Source: Cheiracanthium punctorium (Eukaryota; Arthropoda; Arachnida; Araneae; Cheiracanthiidae). From it: 64,000 nt of DNA. This document shows positions 1 to 12,800 of this stretch, piece after piece. The notes beneath the pieces are model-generated. The model searched no databases. It worked only from the letters and a program-made list of their open reading frames with translations, and was not told where the DNA came from. The position numbers and the translations under genes are program-made. Numbering within the stretch: position 1 is the stretch's first letter; each line of letters starts with the position of its first letter. The DNA is taken from contig JAWZYV010019608.1 in assembly GCA_038373885.1 (NCBI GenBank), forward strand, positions 310,001-374,000. The letters run 5' to 3'.

Positions 1-1084
1 GTCAATTTTTTTGCATTAAATTCAAACAAATATTTTCAAGGTTTTAATTACAGATAAGCTGAGTCTAAACATAGGATTCATATTTGCTACACTTTAAAGC
101 AATAATTTTGTATAGTAATATATATATATTTTATGGCCACCTTGTACAGATGAGACATGCTCGGGCTCTGTAATTCAAGATTGTGTTCGGTCTCGGGAGA
201 AATTTCTCCTGTACTGAACATACTCCTTGTAAACAGATTTTAAAATATTTATTCATGGAAGAAATAAACTTATTATTTGATAAACTTGGATATAAAGAAT
301 TAAAAAGTGTATTAAGAGTTTACCATTATATTTGTCTTTAATTTACACAGACTGCAAAATTTATGATATTCTAGCAATGATTTTTATTTATCTATTAGCT
401 GAAATTTTGGGCTCTACCTTAAATAATATAACTCGGGCTCAGGATTTAAAAAAATGAGCCCAAACTCATTTCTACCACCTTGCTCCTTTTTTTATGTTTA
501 TGCTCCTTAAAATTAAGAATTTCAGAGCATCTTGAACTTAATTTTTAGTTATTCAAGAATGTTGAAAAGTGCTTTGCCATTTTGCTGCATAGACAAAAAT
601 CCTTGTCAGAAATTAATAGCACTCAAGTGCTAAAACAAACTTTATAATACTGCCATCTAGTTTGCATAAAAATAAATGAAAGTGTTTGAAATGATTAAAA
701 GCACATACAGAATAATTAGGTAAAGACTGTGTATACAGTAAAAATTTTTCTGCTGCCCAAGCTACACTCGGAATAAGCCAGGATAATGCATTTCACCTGA
801 CTGAGCTGAGTTCAGGCAAAGCCAACAATTTTTTTTTATTTTTAATGCAGTTCATGGTTGCATTTAATCTTTTTTTTTTTTCCACAACATAAAGTAGCTT
901 AATAATGTTTTTTAACAGCTATTCACACCCAAAAGATTGATTTAAGTAACTTCAAGACAAAATGCACTGTATTAACCTTTGGACAGCATCAATTTTCACA
1001 AGTTATTCATGTAGTCAAATGAAGCTTTCACAAACTTAGTTTGATAAAGTGTACTAATAATGCTTCATTGTTCCTTCCTTTCAG
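1..1084 (+). other. PUM3 intron, 3' portion
   Basis: AT-rich sequence upstream of the first recognisable exon. I looked for another PUM3 exon ending in a donor site and found none. Homopolymer T runs and degenerate text only. Confidence 0.6.
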
Positions 1085-1151
1085 ATGATATCATTTCCTT
1101 GTCCAAATCTAAGTACGCAAAATTTTTGGTTATGAAGATATTAAAATATGG
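1085..1151 (+). CDS. PUM3: PUM3 exon a (first in window)
   Basis: Preceded by TTTCAG and followed by GTAAGA. The first two bases complete a codon started in an exon upstream of the window. It encodes DIISLSKSKYAKFLVMKILKY and ends in phase 2. The SKSKYA segment is the typical PUF-helix motif of PUM3. Confidence 0.9.
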
Positions 1152-4100
1152 GTAAGATTTTTTCCCCCCTTCTTTTTTAAAACCTCAACTATTGCTGTAA
1201 TAGTCTTATTCAATCTTTCAAATATCTTAAGTGTAAACCTCTTTATTGTGAAACATAGATAAAGCTTCTTTTAATGGTATAATTGGAAAAAGCCATATGA
1301 TTTTCGTACATAAATACAAATCGACTAATTACATCATGCACTTCAAAATTTTTAGAGTGCACCTTTACAAGCTGTACAGCTTAGAAAAAATCATCCTGAA
1401 GTTTTTTGAACCCCTGGTGAAATTAGCTTATTTTAATTTATGTACTTAGACTGTGAGGAAGACTTTATTTCTTCGAACTACACCATTAAGGAAACTAGAG
1501 ATTAACTATTGGTTTTGTTAATAATCAATTTATTTTTTGAGTATTTTTCATGCTGACAGTTGTTCCAGTAGAAAGCATTTTTGACTTTCTATTATAAAAT
1601 CAATTCATTAGAGCTGTTTTGAACTAAAATTATTATGCTTTGAAGTATTTTATTTTGCTGCATAATTTTCATAAGGAAAAACAAAAATGTAATTTCTTTT
1701 AAAAATGAAAAGAAAATGCTACTGCATATAAAAATAGGCCCTAGTTAAATTGTACTAATTTTCATACTGAAAAAGTTGATAGCCTTGCAAATATTGAATT
1801 ATATTGCACAGTGTAGGGGTATTTTTTTTTTTTTAAAGTTCTAAAAGTAATTGATTACTTTACAACTTTGCTTGTAGAGACTTGAATAAATAAACAGGAT
1901 TATAAGTAGTAACAATTATTACAATACAGTTGTACACTATAATAAAAGTTACATATTTATCTTCCATTGTAATTTATTTTCAGTTAAAGTTTTTATCATA
2001 TAGTTGTACAATTTTGCTTTGAAGCAGTGTTCATTTCATATTGTATAGCTTTTACTTCTAAGTGTGAACATTTAATTCAATTTTTGTTATTGTAATTTAT
2101 GTACTATTCTAAGATGGGAAGATAATATTAAATTTATACCATATCAAAACAATTTTTTTCACTTTAAGTTTATTTGAAAATTTTTATCTGTAAAAAGTTT
2201 ATGCATTGTGCATAATTTTTACACTAGACATTATTAATTTTCTCATGGGTTGCGAGATAATAATCTTAAAAAAGCTAAAAACTTTTAGCAATCTCTGCTC
2301 TGTTCCTTGACTTTTTCTTTCTTTTCAACTAATATTTTTTTATGTGATTACCATCACTGTAATTGACAATTTAACATTCACACGATGCTTATCATCTAAA
2401 ATAATTTACTATCTATCATGTATATAATTAGTGCATATGCATCTATATTTTAATTTTATTTACAGTACTAAAAAGCAAAAAGAAGCTGTTATGAAGTCAT
2501 TCCATGGTTCTGTAACTAAACTCATGAAACACACAGTAAGTAATTTTTTGTATTATTGTAATTCCAAAACTTTTTTATTTTGTTATTAATTACATGAGTG
2601 TATCTGGTAGTATCGGTTTTGAGGTGCTTTTCCGTAATCTAAACTCTGTTTTTTTTTGGGGGGGGGGATCATTAAATAGGAACATTTTTTTTAGGCGAGG
2701 GCTTAATTACACGTGAAAAATTTTTTTGGCAAGTTTATTTATTCACCAATCATCTGCAAGGATTTTTCCTGCTATACCCAATGCATTCAGCATTTTCTAT
2801 ACCCTGAAAACATAAATAGAACTGTTCGTGAATTTTCAAACCAATTACCACTTCGAATTCCAGCATTACACCTGCAGAATCTAATAATTCCACTATCAAA
2901 AATATACAATTTCATTTCATATCACATAAAACGAAACGTGTGGAGGTAAAATTTCATATTTCTGGAAAAAAAAAAAAAAAAAAACTTGCCAGAAGATGAA
3001 GAAAAAAAAAAAAAAAACTTACATAGTCTTGCTCAGTCTCAAGCAATCAAGTAAGCATGTTTATGTTTAGTATAGGTGAATCAAGTAATCATGTCAATCA
3101 AGTAAGCATGATTATGTTCAGTATAGGTGAATTGCTCCTTTTCCCATGTCCAGCTAAATTGCCTGGAGCATTATTTAGCCATTACAGCTTGACATCACTC
3201 TTTGCGACATAGCCGGCACTTGTTTTTTCAGAATCATAGTGTTTTGTAAGATAAGCACTCATTTTTTACAAAATCCTTCTTTCACCAAACTCTTCCTAGA
3301 CAAAACTTTATTGAATCTTCCTCATTCATTGGCATTTCCTGTAAATTCATAATTATTTTAAAAAATCTGGAGTGACTCCACTCGACTTTCCTAACACTTA
3401 CGATTAATATCATTACCAAGCACTTAAATAAATTTTAATCGATGAAAAATTCAAACACATATACCAAATTGAAACTCAATCGAATGCACCGTTTAAACGC
3501 TTGCGCACTTTCAAGAATTTCTCCCCATATGCCATTATGCCATAACATAAAAGAAAGTTTTGTCGTAGCCCTTTAGGAGAACTATAAGTCCTATACACAC
3601 CAAAATCAATACCGGTCTTAGGATGGTGGTTTATAACATGTATACCGAATTTCAGCTCAATCGAATGTATCGTTTAAACGCTAGCGCACTTTCAAGAAAT
3701 TCCCCCCATAGGCCATAATGTAAAAGAAATCTTTGTCGTAGCCCTGTAGAAAAACTATAAGTCCTATACACACCAAAATCAATACCGGTCTTGCGACGGT
3801 GGTTTATGACATATATATCCAATTTGAGCTCAATCGAATGCTCCGTTCAGGAGCTATCGTGTTCACTCACATACACACAAACACACACACACACACACAC
3901 ATACATACATACATCTCGTAAAAATAGCATAAATGGATTCAGAAGCCCTCAAAACGTGTAAAAACACCAAAATCTCGAAGTCGAATTTTTTCATGATTAC
4001 AATACTTTCCTTACATGGTACATGTTCGGAAAGTAAAAATGAACAAATACTCATCAAATTTTTGTTATATGTATTAAAATAAACAATACATTAAAACTAA

Positions 4101-7100
4101 AGCTACTGTAATTAAAATTATAGCACACACACACAAAAAAATAAATATTAATTAAAAACCACCATTTCAAATAAAAAGAAATTTACAGAAAACCAGCAAA
4201 TAAAATCCACAGACAAAAAAAAAAAAAAAGAAAAAAATTAACCACTCATATCCCAAGGATCAGAATCTATGAACTCCACGAAAAACAAAACTAAAATAAA
4301 TATAACTATGGATGTTAAACTTTGCCTTATACAAAACAGACATAGTACGCTTTCATTCCACACAAATGCTCAGCCCTACGCATCAACAGGCAAGGGTTGC
4401 CAGAAAAAAAAGGTCTCCAAGCTTCGCTCTGCACTGCTGGAGAAATATCGCCAAGTTTTCATGGTGTTTATTTAACGGAAAAGTACCCATTTTGATACTA
4501 GATATCAAATTTTGATTTCTTTCTCATTCTGTGTGTAAGCATATACGAACTCTGTTCAAAAGATTCAGTGAAATACATATTTTGCAAAAGGCATTCACAC
4601 ACTATGGCAAACAAAACTCATTGTCTTTCAAAGTATTTACCATCTCTTGTTATCTGCATATGACAGTCTTTTTCTGAAATGCGGAAACTATGTAAGAAAG
4701 GCTATATAGGAATGTACTCAGTTTGGAGGTCACATTTTGTTTGATCTCCTCATTCATTAAAAATATTTTGCATTTTCAAGAATATCTTTGATGCTGAAAG
4801 TAAACTAACTGCGAATGCTAAATCAGGAGAGAGAGTGTGTGTGTGAGGGGGGGGGGAGGAGCAAGTAACACAGTGTTACAGCCAGGGTTCGTTGATATAT
4901 ATCAGATACTTATTTTATAATAAATATCATGATATTTTTAATATTTTCAGACAAAGTGTGTGAAACTGATAAAGATCAGTCTAGAGTTTTGGTTGGTTTT
5001 CTCCAGATGTAAAGTGAATACATGTTATAACCTCTTAAAAAGTCCTTCAACCAAAGCTACACCCCCCATCATTTACAAACAGCCTTTGTGTAGCTTTGTC
5101 ATAATACAACATGAAAAAAAATAATTTAATCTTGTAATAGTTTTATTAATTTACGTTCTTAAACTGCAACAATTAACATGAATTGAAAATTTTGTTTTTG
5201 TTGAACATTTTTTATTCTAAAATTAATTAATTAAATGACATTTTCTTCATTAGGAAGCTGCAGATGTTGTTGAAACTGCCTTCAATGAATGTGCCAATGC
5301 TTTGCAGAGATTTGAAATGGTACAAGAATTTTATGGTGCTAGCTTTCGACATTTCAAAGTAAGGTTTTTTTTTTTCCTCTCTACTGCAAATTAATCTGTT
5401 TTCTGTCACACTGGTTATTAACTTTCATTTTATTGTTTATTTATCTTTTAAAGGAATCCAACATTCACAATTTAACAGAATTACTTGAGAAGAAGCCTGA
5501 AACTAAAGAATCGGTTATTAGAAACATGAAAGAAGAGCTTATGAAAGTTCTTGGAAAGTAAGAAATAGACTTAACTCACCTTGTAGTTTAAGGGAAGCAG
5601 ATTCAGGGTTGCTACGCGACCGGGAGAACCTGGAAAACTGGGAAAACTCAGGGAATTTAGAAATCGCTAAAAAAACCGGTAAAACTCAGGGAATTTAGAA
5701 ATCGCTAAAAAAACCGGTAAAACTCAGGGAAAATGAAGAATTTTCATGAAAACCGGGAAAATACAGGGAAAAATATATTTGCAGCGAAAAATTCATTTAT
5801 ATTTTTTAATTAATACAAATTTTAAATTTTTGTTTGGGAAAGATTATGCCTGTATTTCGTATTTCAGTAGAAAGTGAGATCGCGAACCATAACCTGCGCC
5901 TTGTTTATTGAAAAGCCGGAGTCACGCCCGTCGAAGCGATTGATTGGCGCCAGTGGTATGCCTATGCATCTAAGAGAGCTGGCTAGAGAAAGGGTATTCC
6001 CCTTTTTCCCTCTCAGCTCCGCTCTGTCGTATAATCTCTCTACGGAACGTTCCTTTAGAAAGGGCGATATTCACTTTTGCGCTTCCTCCTGGTGGATTTT
6101 CCCCTTCTAGTTCTTCCCCATCTGCTTGTATGTGGGCACTGCTAGACACACATCGCATGTTTGTTTTTATGGTTTTTACTCTTTCTCGCTGTTTAGTCTT
6201 GCTGTCACTTCGTGTGTACTCTTTTTTTTTTTTTTTTTTTTTTTTTCAAAATCTGCAAGGAGTTTATACCATGATGCCTTGCAGAGAAAGAAAGATGCTC
6301 AACAAAAGTTGCAAGATGAAGGAAGAAATAAACGAAAAGTTTCTGAGCAGATCAAAATATTACAAAAGAAAATACAGAAAATTATGGAGGAACAATCTGC
6401 TGGATTGTCTAACATCAACCAACAGATTTTGGAATTAAAAAAAAATAATAATAAATCTTTAGATTTACTAGTGAAAGTGTTTATTTTATTAAAAATTTGC
6501 TTTTTTTCCCCAATGAGCAGGCACTTATTCATCAATCATTTTGCCATTACTAAGGACCAAACTGCTGGTAATAAGTAATAATTTTAATTTACAGGGATAA
6601 AAATCTTCCACGGAATTCTGCATTTTAATTATTTTTATTCTAAAAAAAATATGTAGATGATATAATCACGGCAGAATTCCGAATCTCGTATCTGCCAACT
6701 CAAGTTCAATCTTTTTGGTAAATGAGTATTTCCTTTTCAGTATTTCTTTATAAACATTTCTAATGCAACTACAAAATACGTGAATGCTTATTTAAATTTA
6801 TGTTTATAAATTTCTTGAATTTTAAATGCTTCTGAAAGTTTGAATGTTAAGCTAAAAAATCATGACAGAGATTTAAATAAGACATTGATTTGCATAGATT
6901 GACTATGAGAAAAAGAACTGCTTTTCTTTTAAGTAAAGGTAAATGCAGTTTTTAATATTTATTTTTTAACACTTTTTGTCAATGCAACTAATTACACTGC
7001 AATATAATTTTTACACTATTTCTGATGGAAGTTTTGCAAAAAAAAAAAAAGTAAATAATAATAATATTAAACCTTCCAAATCAGCCTTTTTATGTTATTT

Positions 7101-9822
7101 TATTTGTACATAAAGACATTGTCTGAAATCTATTCATGAAATTATTTACCTTGACCTTAGATTTATGGGGAATTTGCTTAAAATCCTCTTTTTAAATAAT
7201 GATAGCCTGTTTTTCTATTGAACACTCTCTATCTAAAATTGATTATTAAATACTTATTTATGCATGAGTACTGGGAATTATTTTAATCAAGATAAAAATA
7301 ATTAATTTGGTTTGCGATTGATATTTTATGGAAAACAGTGTATGATGCTTGTCAAAATATTTTAACGGTTAAATTCAAGCTTACACACTTTTTCTCTTCA
7401 TGCATTCTCATCCCTAAATTTAGCTTAACTAAATTAAGTTGATAATTTTAATTTAGTTAAGCTAATAATCAATGTGATATTATTAAAGATGCACAACTAT
7501 TTAAAATATTAGGAGATGATACTACATTGCGTTATATGCCGTTATTGCGCTATGTCGTGTTTGTCCCCTTTTTGATCATGAAAAGGACAGGGAAAATACA
7601 GGGAATTTCATTTCAGGATTTGAGTAGCAACCCTGAGATTACAGTGCATTCTGTTTATTTGAAACAAAGCAGTTTGGTTCAATAAAGCAGCTCCCCAATT
7701 ATCAAAAATTTAAATGAAGTAGGTTGTTGACAGTTGAATTACTGAAGGTTTTGTGAGGATTATTTAAATTGACAGTAAACACATGATGTATTAATAAATA
7801 GTAAAAGCAGTCATGATAACTGGCTCTTTATTAACCAAATAAACTATCCATTATGTATCAGAAATTAACTCTTTTTTCCACAATAAAATGACACTAAATT
7901 TTTTTTCAATTTTATTTATGAAGAAAGTTATGCAATGTCATTTGCTTCATTTTTTTTGTCATTGACTTAAAAGTAATTAACTCAGTTCACATGTTTCATG
8001 ATAAAAAAATAGGCTTTCATCATTGCCTTCTTGCATATAACGTGTTAATGCAATTTCTACCATTTTTCCGGGTATTTTTTTTTTTCAGCACTTTAACCTG
8101 TTGCTTGTGGAATATATTTGAGAAAAACTTACCAAATATAAGGGGAAAAAAATTCACTTTAATTTTGTTATCACCGGCAAGAGGTTAATGCTTTTTAGGA
8201 CTACAGTAAGTTTTCGTTGTATGTACAGGACAAATTCATTGAATCAACAATGGAAGAGACAGATTTAAAAAAAAAAAAAAAAAAAAATCCGCAAGTTGAA
8301 GTTACAGATCAGCTAATGAATTACTCTTCAGGTGTAAAAGAATATAAAAATAAAGGAGAATAAGACATAACCCCCCCCCCCCCACCCCAAAAAAATAATA
8401 AAAATAAAGGGTAATGATTCATTTAAATTTCGAGAAAAAAAAATATTTCCAATTAATTTTTTTTTTCCCGAATTGGCGAAATCCCGAATAAGTGATATTT
8501 TGTTCCATTTAACCAAATAAAAGTCTGTTATTTTATTGAATTGCATTTGTTTGTAAGCTCTTGTCCCAAATAAATGTCTGTCCCAATTAATCGTTGCTCC
8601 AAATGACCAGAATCTATTGTATATATGTTTTAACTACTTCCATTGCATGCTGTTAAGCAGTTTTAAGAAAAAATAAACTGTGTTATAGACTCAAAAATTG
8701 AAAATATTTTTCACTAACTGTATAAACAATAAACTTGTATATTGTATACAAAGATACACACAGGATTGCTCATATAAGCTGTGTTACCAACTGCCTGTAA
8801 AATGCTGAAGAAAAGTTTTTTTTGAATATCTTTTATAAATCTTTTTCCTCTTTATATTCTTTTAGTTTAAATACCCTTAAATGGCTGTATTCACATAAAA
8901 TCAGGCTGTTCAAGAGTATATTTACTGAATTTTATGTTTATTGATTCCCACCTGCATTTTAGTCTTCTTGTATAGTTTTAAATTGCATATTTATTTTTAC
9001 TATTAACTGTAAGGATGTCATTCTTAAGGCTCGTTTTGAACTACACAAATAGGAAATAAAAGTGATTCTTTGAGTTGTTTATATAAGAAGCTGTGTACTC
9101 AATTGAGAGCATTGAGCTCCTTCGGAGTTACATGCGGAATGTGTGGGGTAATAGTATGTTCTCTTGTTGAAAGTTCATTACTAGTTACATTCATTCGAAT
9201 GACAAAGAAAAATATATAAAACAAAAAAAGATTGTCTAGTTTGGATGACATAGTTTATTTTTTTATGATGTTCAATCAGAAGAAAAAATAAGATTAAATA
9301 GATGCATTATTCTTACCTTTTTTAACAGTTTTGGTAGTTGTAATGAAGCACTTTTAAGATAGTGAGGTTTTGTTTGCAAATAGTTATGCAAATTAATAAT
9401 CCAAATTATGTAAATAGATGTTAAATGGTTAAAGTTTTCAAATAAATAAAAGCCATCTGTTTTTTTTATTTTTTTGCTTTCCCTGACTTTTCAGATCTGT
9501 AAAAACCCTGTTCATACCATTAAAATAAATGTTTGTTTAAAAAAGCTGTTTTAATAACTCTCTGGACTCCTTCCCTATCTATGCCACTGATGGTACAAAC
9601 AGGGTTTTCACAGAGACATGGAATTCAGACACTTAAATAAATGAGTTTCTATTGAGTGAACAACCCTAGGATAAATGTAATCCTCTTCATATGCGATTCA
9701 TTTAAATATCTATTTGAATATTTTATTATTTACTGTAGTTTTTTTTTTTTTTTTTTTTAAAATTGTCAGTAAATTTTGAAGATATTTCCATATAGATTAT
9801 CATAAATGAAAATTGTAATGGT

Positions 9823-9857
<35 letters not shown>

Positions 9858-12800
9858 GCTCATAAAAGGACTATTTTAGCTTGAGCTTTGAAATTTCTTG
9901 TAATATTTCGTAGATTGTTGTAGTTAAATAAATGTGATGAAAGAGAATTACAGAAATTGTAAAGATTTTTTATTTGTTAAAGATGGAGCCTCAATATAGA
10001 AACTCTTTTTAAACCAAGCATAGACCATTGTGTTGCAGTAACAAAACATAAATAATGTATTGAGTCATTTCAGTCACAATCATTCATTAAGAAATCATGA
10101 TTAAGTGGTAGAGAGAAAGGAAAATTGCTGTTCTTTGCCTTTGTTTAATAAGGTTGAAGTTGATAAAGTCACTTGCTGTTCTTTGCCTTTGTTTAATAAG
10201 GTTGAAGTTGATAAAGTCACTTATTTTGTCAAAATCAATTGTAGCTTGAAAAAATTACCTAAGGTTTTTTATGTAAAAGAAACTCTGCTGTTTTTATAAA
10301 TATTAAGTGTTTTACTGAGTGAATTTTTAATTTTGCTAAATACTTTTTTCAGTTAAAAAATAAATGATCTTTTTTTAGTTTTATAATTGAGTTTTTGTTT
10401 TATTAACACCGATTCTTTTCTTTAGGTCTGTTGTTAAGCACAGTTTGATTCACCATGTGTTGTTGCAATTCTTTTTAAACTGTGATTCTGCTTCACGATC
10501 AGAAATTATTGAGTCTCTGAGAGAAGTGGTGCCTGAGATATTGCATACTAAAGATGGATCCAGAGTAGCCATGCAGTGTGTGTGGTATGGTGATCATAAG
10601 GTAAACATCTTTTTTTGAATATAATTTTGTTTTGCATGCAGATATCAGTAAAGAATTTTGACTTTAAATAATCAAAAAATTGTTTGTTGCAATGCGACTT
10701 ATTTTTTTGCCTATGAGTTGTATGTCTTAAGCGAGAATTTTGAACTTTATCAGTGTACCTCTCACATTTAAAATGGTTATTGCAAGGTTATATACTGATG
10801 TGGATTTTATAAATTTTCAAAGAATTAAAGTGATAATTTCACTAATTTAAAAGTTTTGTCTTTTCATCTCTAGACATTGAAATACGGATGAATGCTGAAT
10901 CTATGAGGATTTTTTTTTCAATTGATGGGCACTTGCTTATCAATTATTTTTGTCACTGTTTGGTTGCACTTTCTCTGCAGCCAGAATGAGTTGGTGTGCT
11001 CTAATTGGCTGAGAGGGGATTTCTGGGGCAGGGGGTAAGCAGAGTGCACAGGATTTTCAGTCAGATTCGTGTGGGAGTGATGATGGTCAGATGTCTGTGA
11101 AGAGACAAGAGGAGATTTTTTTTTGTTGTTGTTGTTGGTACCAAACTAGCAGGATGAAATAGCGACGGGGAGGAAATAATAAATTTATGCTCACTTTCGT
11201 AACTACAGTTTATCTTTTTTTGGTGAAACCGCCAACACCTCAAGGCCGCATTCATCAGATCTCCTGCCTTTCATGTAATTGTGGAACTGGAATTCCTGGT
11301 AACAATATGACTTTGGGTCGCCAGTGAGCTAGCTGTCACATGAGGGTACAGAGCCCAACAAGCAGATGCTAGTTTTCTATTTCAGAGGCCGATTTCAACT
11401 AAAGTAAGAGAAATCCTCCTTCAAACCTGGTCATGGTGAGGTGTTCTTTACATTTACCTTGCCTTATTGAAGGAGCCCACAGCAGCGGGTTGCAGCATCT
11501 AAGGGATGGATTTCACATAATTCATTGGTCTTGCTCATCATTTTCTACCTGCTTGTGTTTAAGTATGATTTCTTTTGTAGATGCTGCTATTTTTTTTGAG
11601 CTGATGAATAGTATCTTCTGATCGTTGGCATGCTCGCACGTTTCCACGCCCCTCCCTTTTTCCCCCCCTCTATCCCTTTGTCAAACTAGCTAAGTGTCCC
11701 TTTCTATGCAGTTTATTAGAATTGATTACTAATTTATTTATTTTTACCACATTCTCTCATTATGATTCATTTTATTTATTTGATATCTGCATTGCTTGAC
11801 TAAATTAATTTTTTTAATAGTAAAATTGCTCTATTTAACTCATGAACGAAACACCCCCAATTAACTTTAATCCTTTTTGTTTGTTTTTTTCATATTTTAT
11901 TATTTTTTAAAATTTGCTTTTGTTATGTCCAGCGACTATGTTTGATCAACAAAGTACAAGTAAAAGAAAAAGGGATTTTTTTAAATATAGCATTGTGTAA
12001 TTTTTATCATGAAAGTTTGTGTTATAATTTTTTTTTTTTCTTCTTTCTTGGGTACCCAAATTTTTTCACTTTTAGAATTAAACATGTGTTAGGCTGATTT
12101 AACTGTGTAGCACAGAAGTTCTATTACCTTATTTGCCAGCATATTTATTTTATTCCTTTATTTTGTTGACATCCCTTTTAGTTGTTACGATGATTTGTTC
12201 AGTAAATTGAATTTATTAATAAAATGCATTTTTACAATCCCATTTTTAGTTGTCTTTATTTTGTCATTTACACACACAAGGGCAGTAAGTGAAAATCTGA
12301 GTTTTTTTCTTTTGGAGGCTTTTGTCTAAAAGTCATGTTTGTAGCAACACAACAAAGCTGCACTTTTTCAGCATTAGGCAGTTTATCCAGTCGTCTTCTA
12401 TATTGATGTGAAAATGCTTGTGTTTCCAAGGGTTAAGGAGCTGTTCATTAGACTTGAAAGAATGGCCTGCTCTTTTATATTGATTGTACTACTGTAGTTC
12501 TATATAGTTAATAGTTTCATAAACCTTTATGAGAAAATTGTGCATTAATAAATTTCTGTTTCCACTAGGATCGTAAAAAAATTGTCAAGCACATGAAAAC
12601 TTTTGTAAAGAAAATAGCTATGGAAGAACATGGTCATATGGTTTTGTTAGCATTGTTTGATTGTGTTGATGACACCCTACTTATTGATAAAGTAATAATC
12701 AAAGTAAGTACACCGTGTCTATTAACTGTAAATTCAATGAACTCTTTCAAATTTTTCTGTATGAAACTGCAAAATGAGATTTTGATGTAAGTCAAGAGTC

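Larger units (their letters stand above)
2536..5253 (+). other. PUM3 intron with tandem repeats and SINE fragment
   Basis: Holds A-rich runs (2965-3020), a roughly 51-bp partial duplication at about 3047-3140, the roughly 175-bp tandem repeat at 3475-3860, a CA/CATA microsatellite (about 3875-3912) and a SINE fragment near 4980-5070. No coding exon is supported. Confidence 0.6.

Noticed and set aside
3860..4060. Minus-strand frame with a Cys/Val-rich tail
   Set aside because: The tail is the translation of the CA microsatellite.
6126..6578. 150-codon frame as a PUM3 exon or an independent gene
   Set aside because: PUM3 continues without a gap from exon d (5557) to exon e (10426) in phase and in family alignment. 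The frame begins in low-complexity text and lies within transposon ends.
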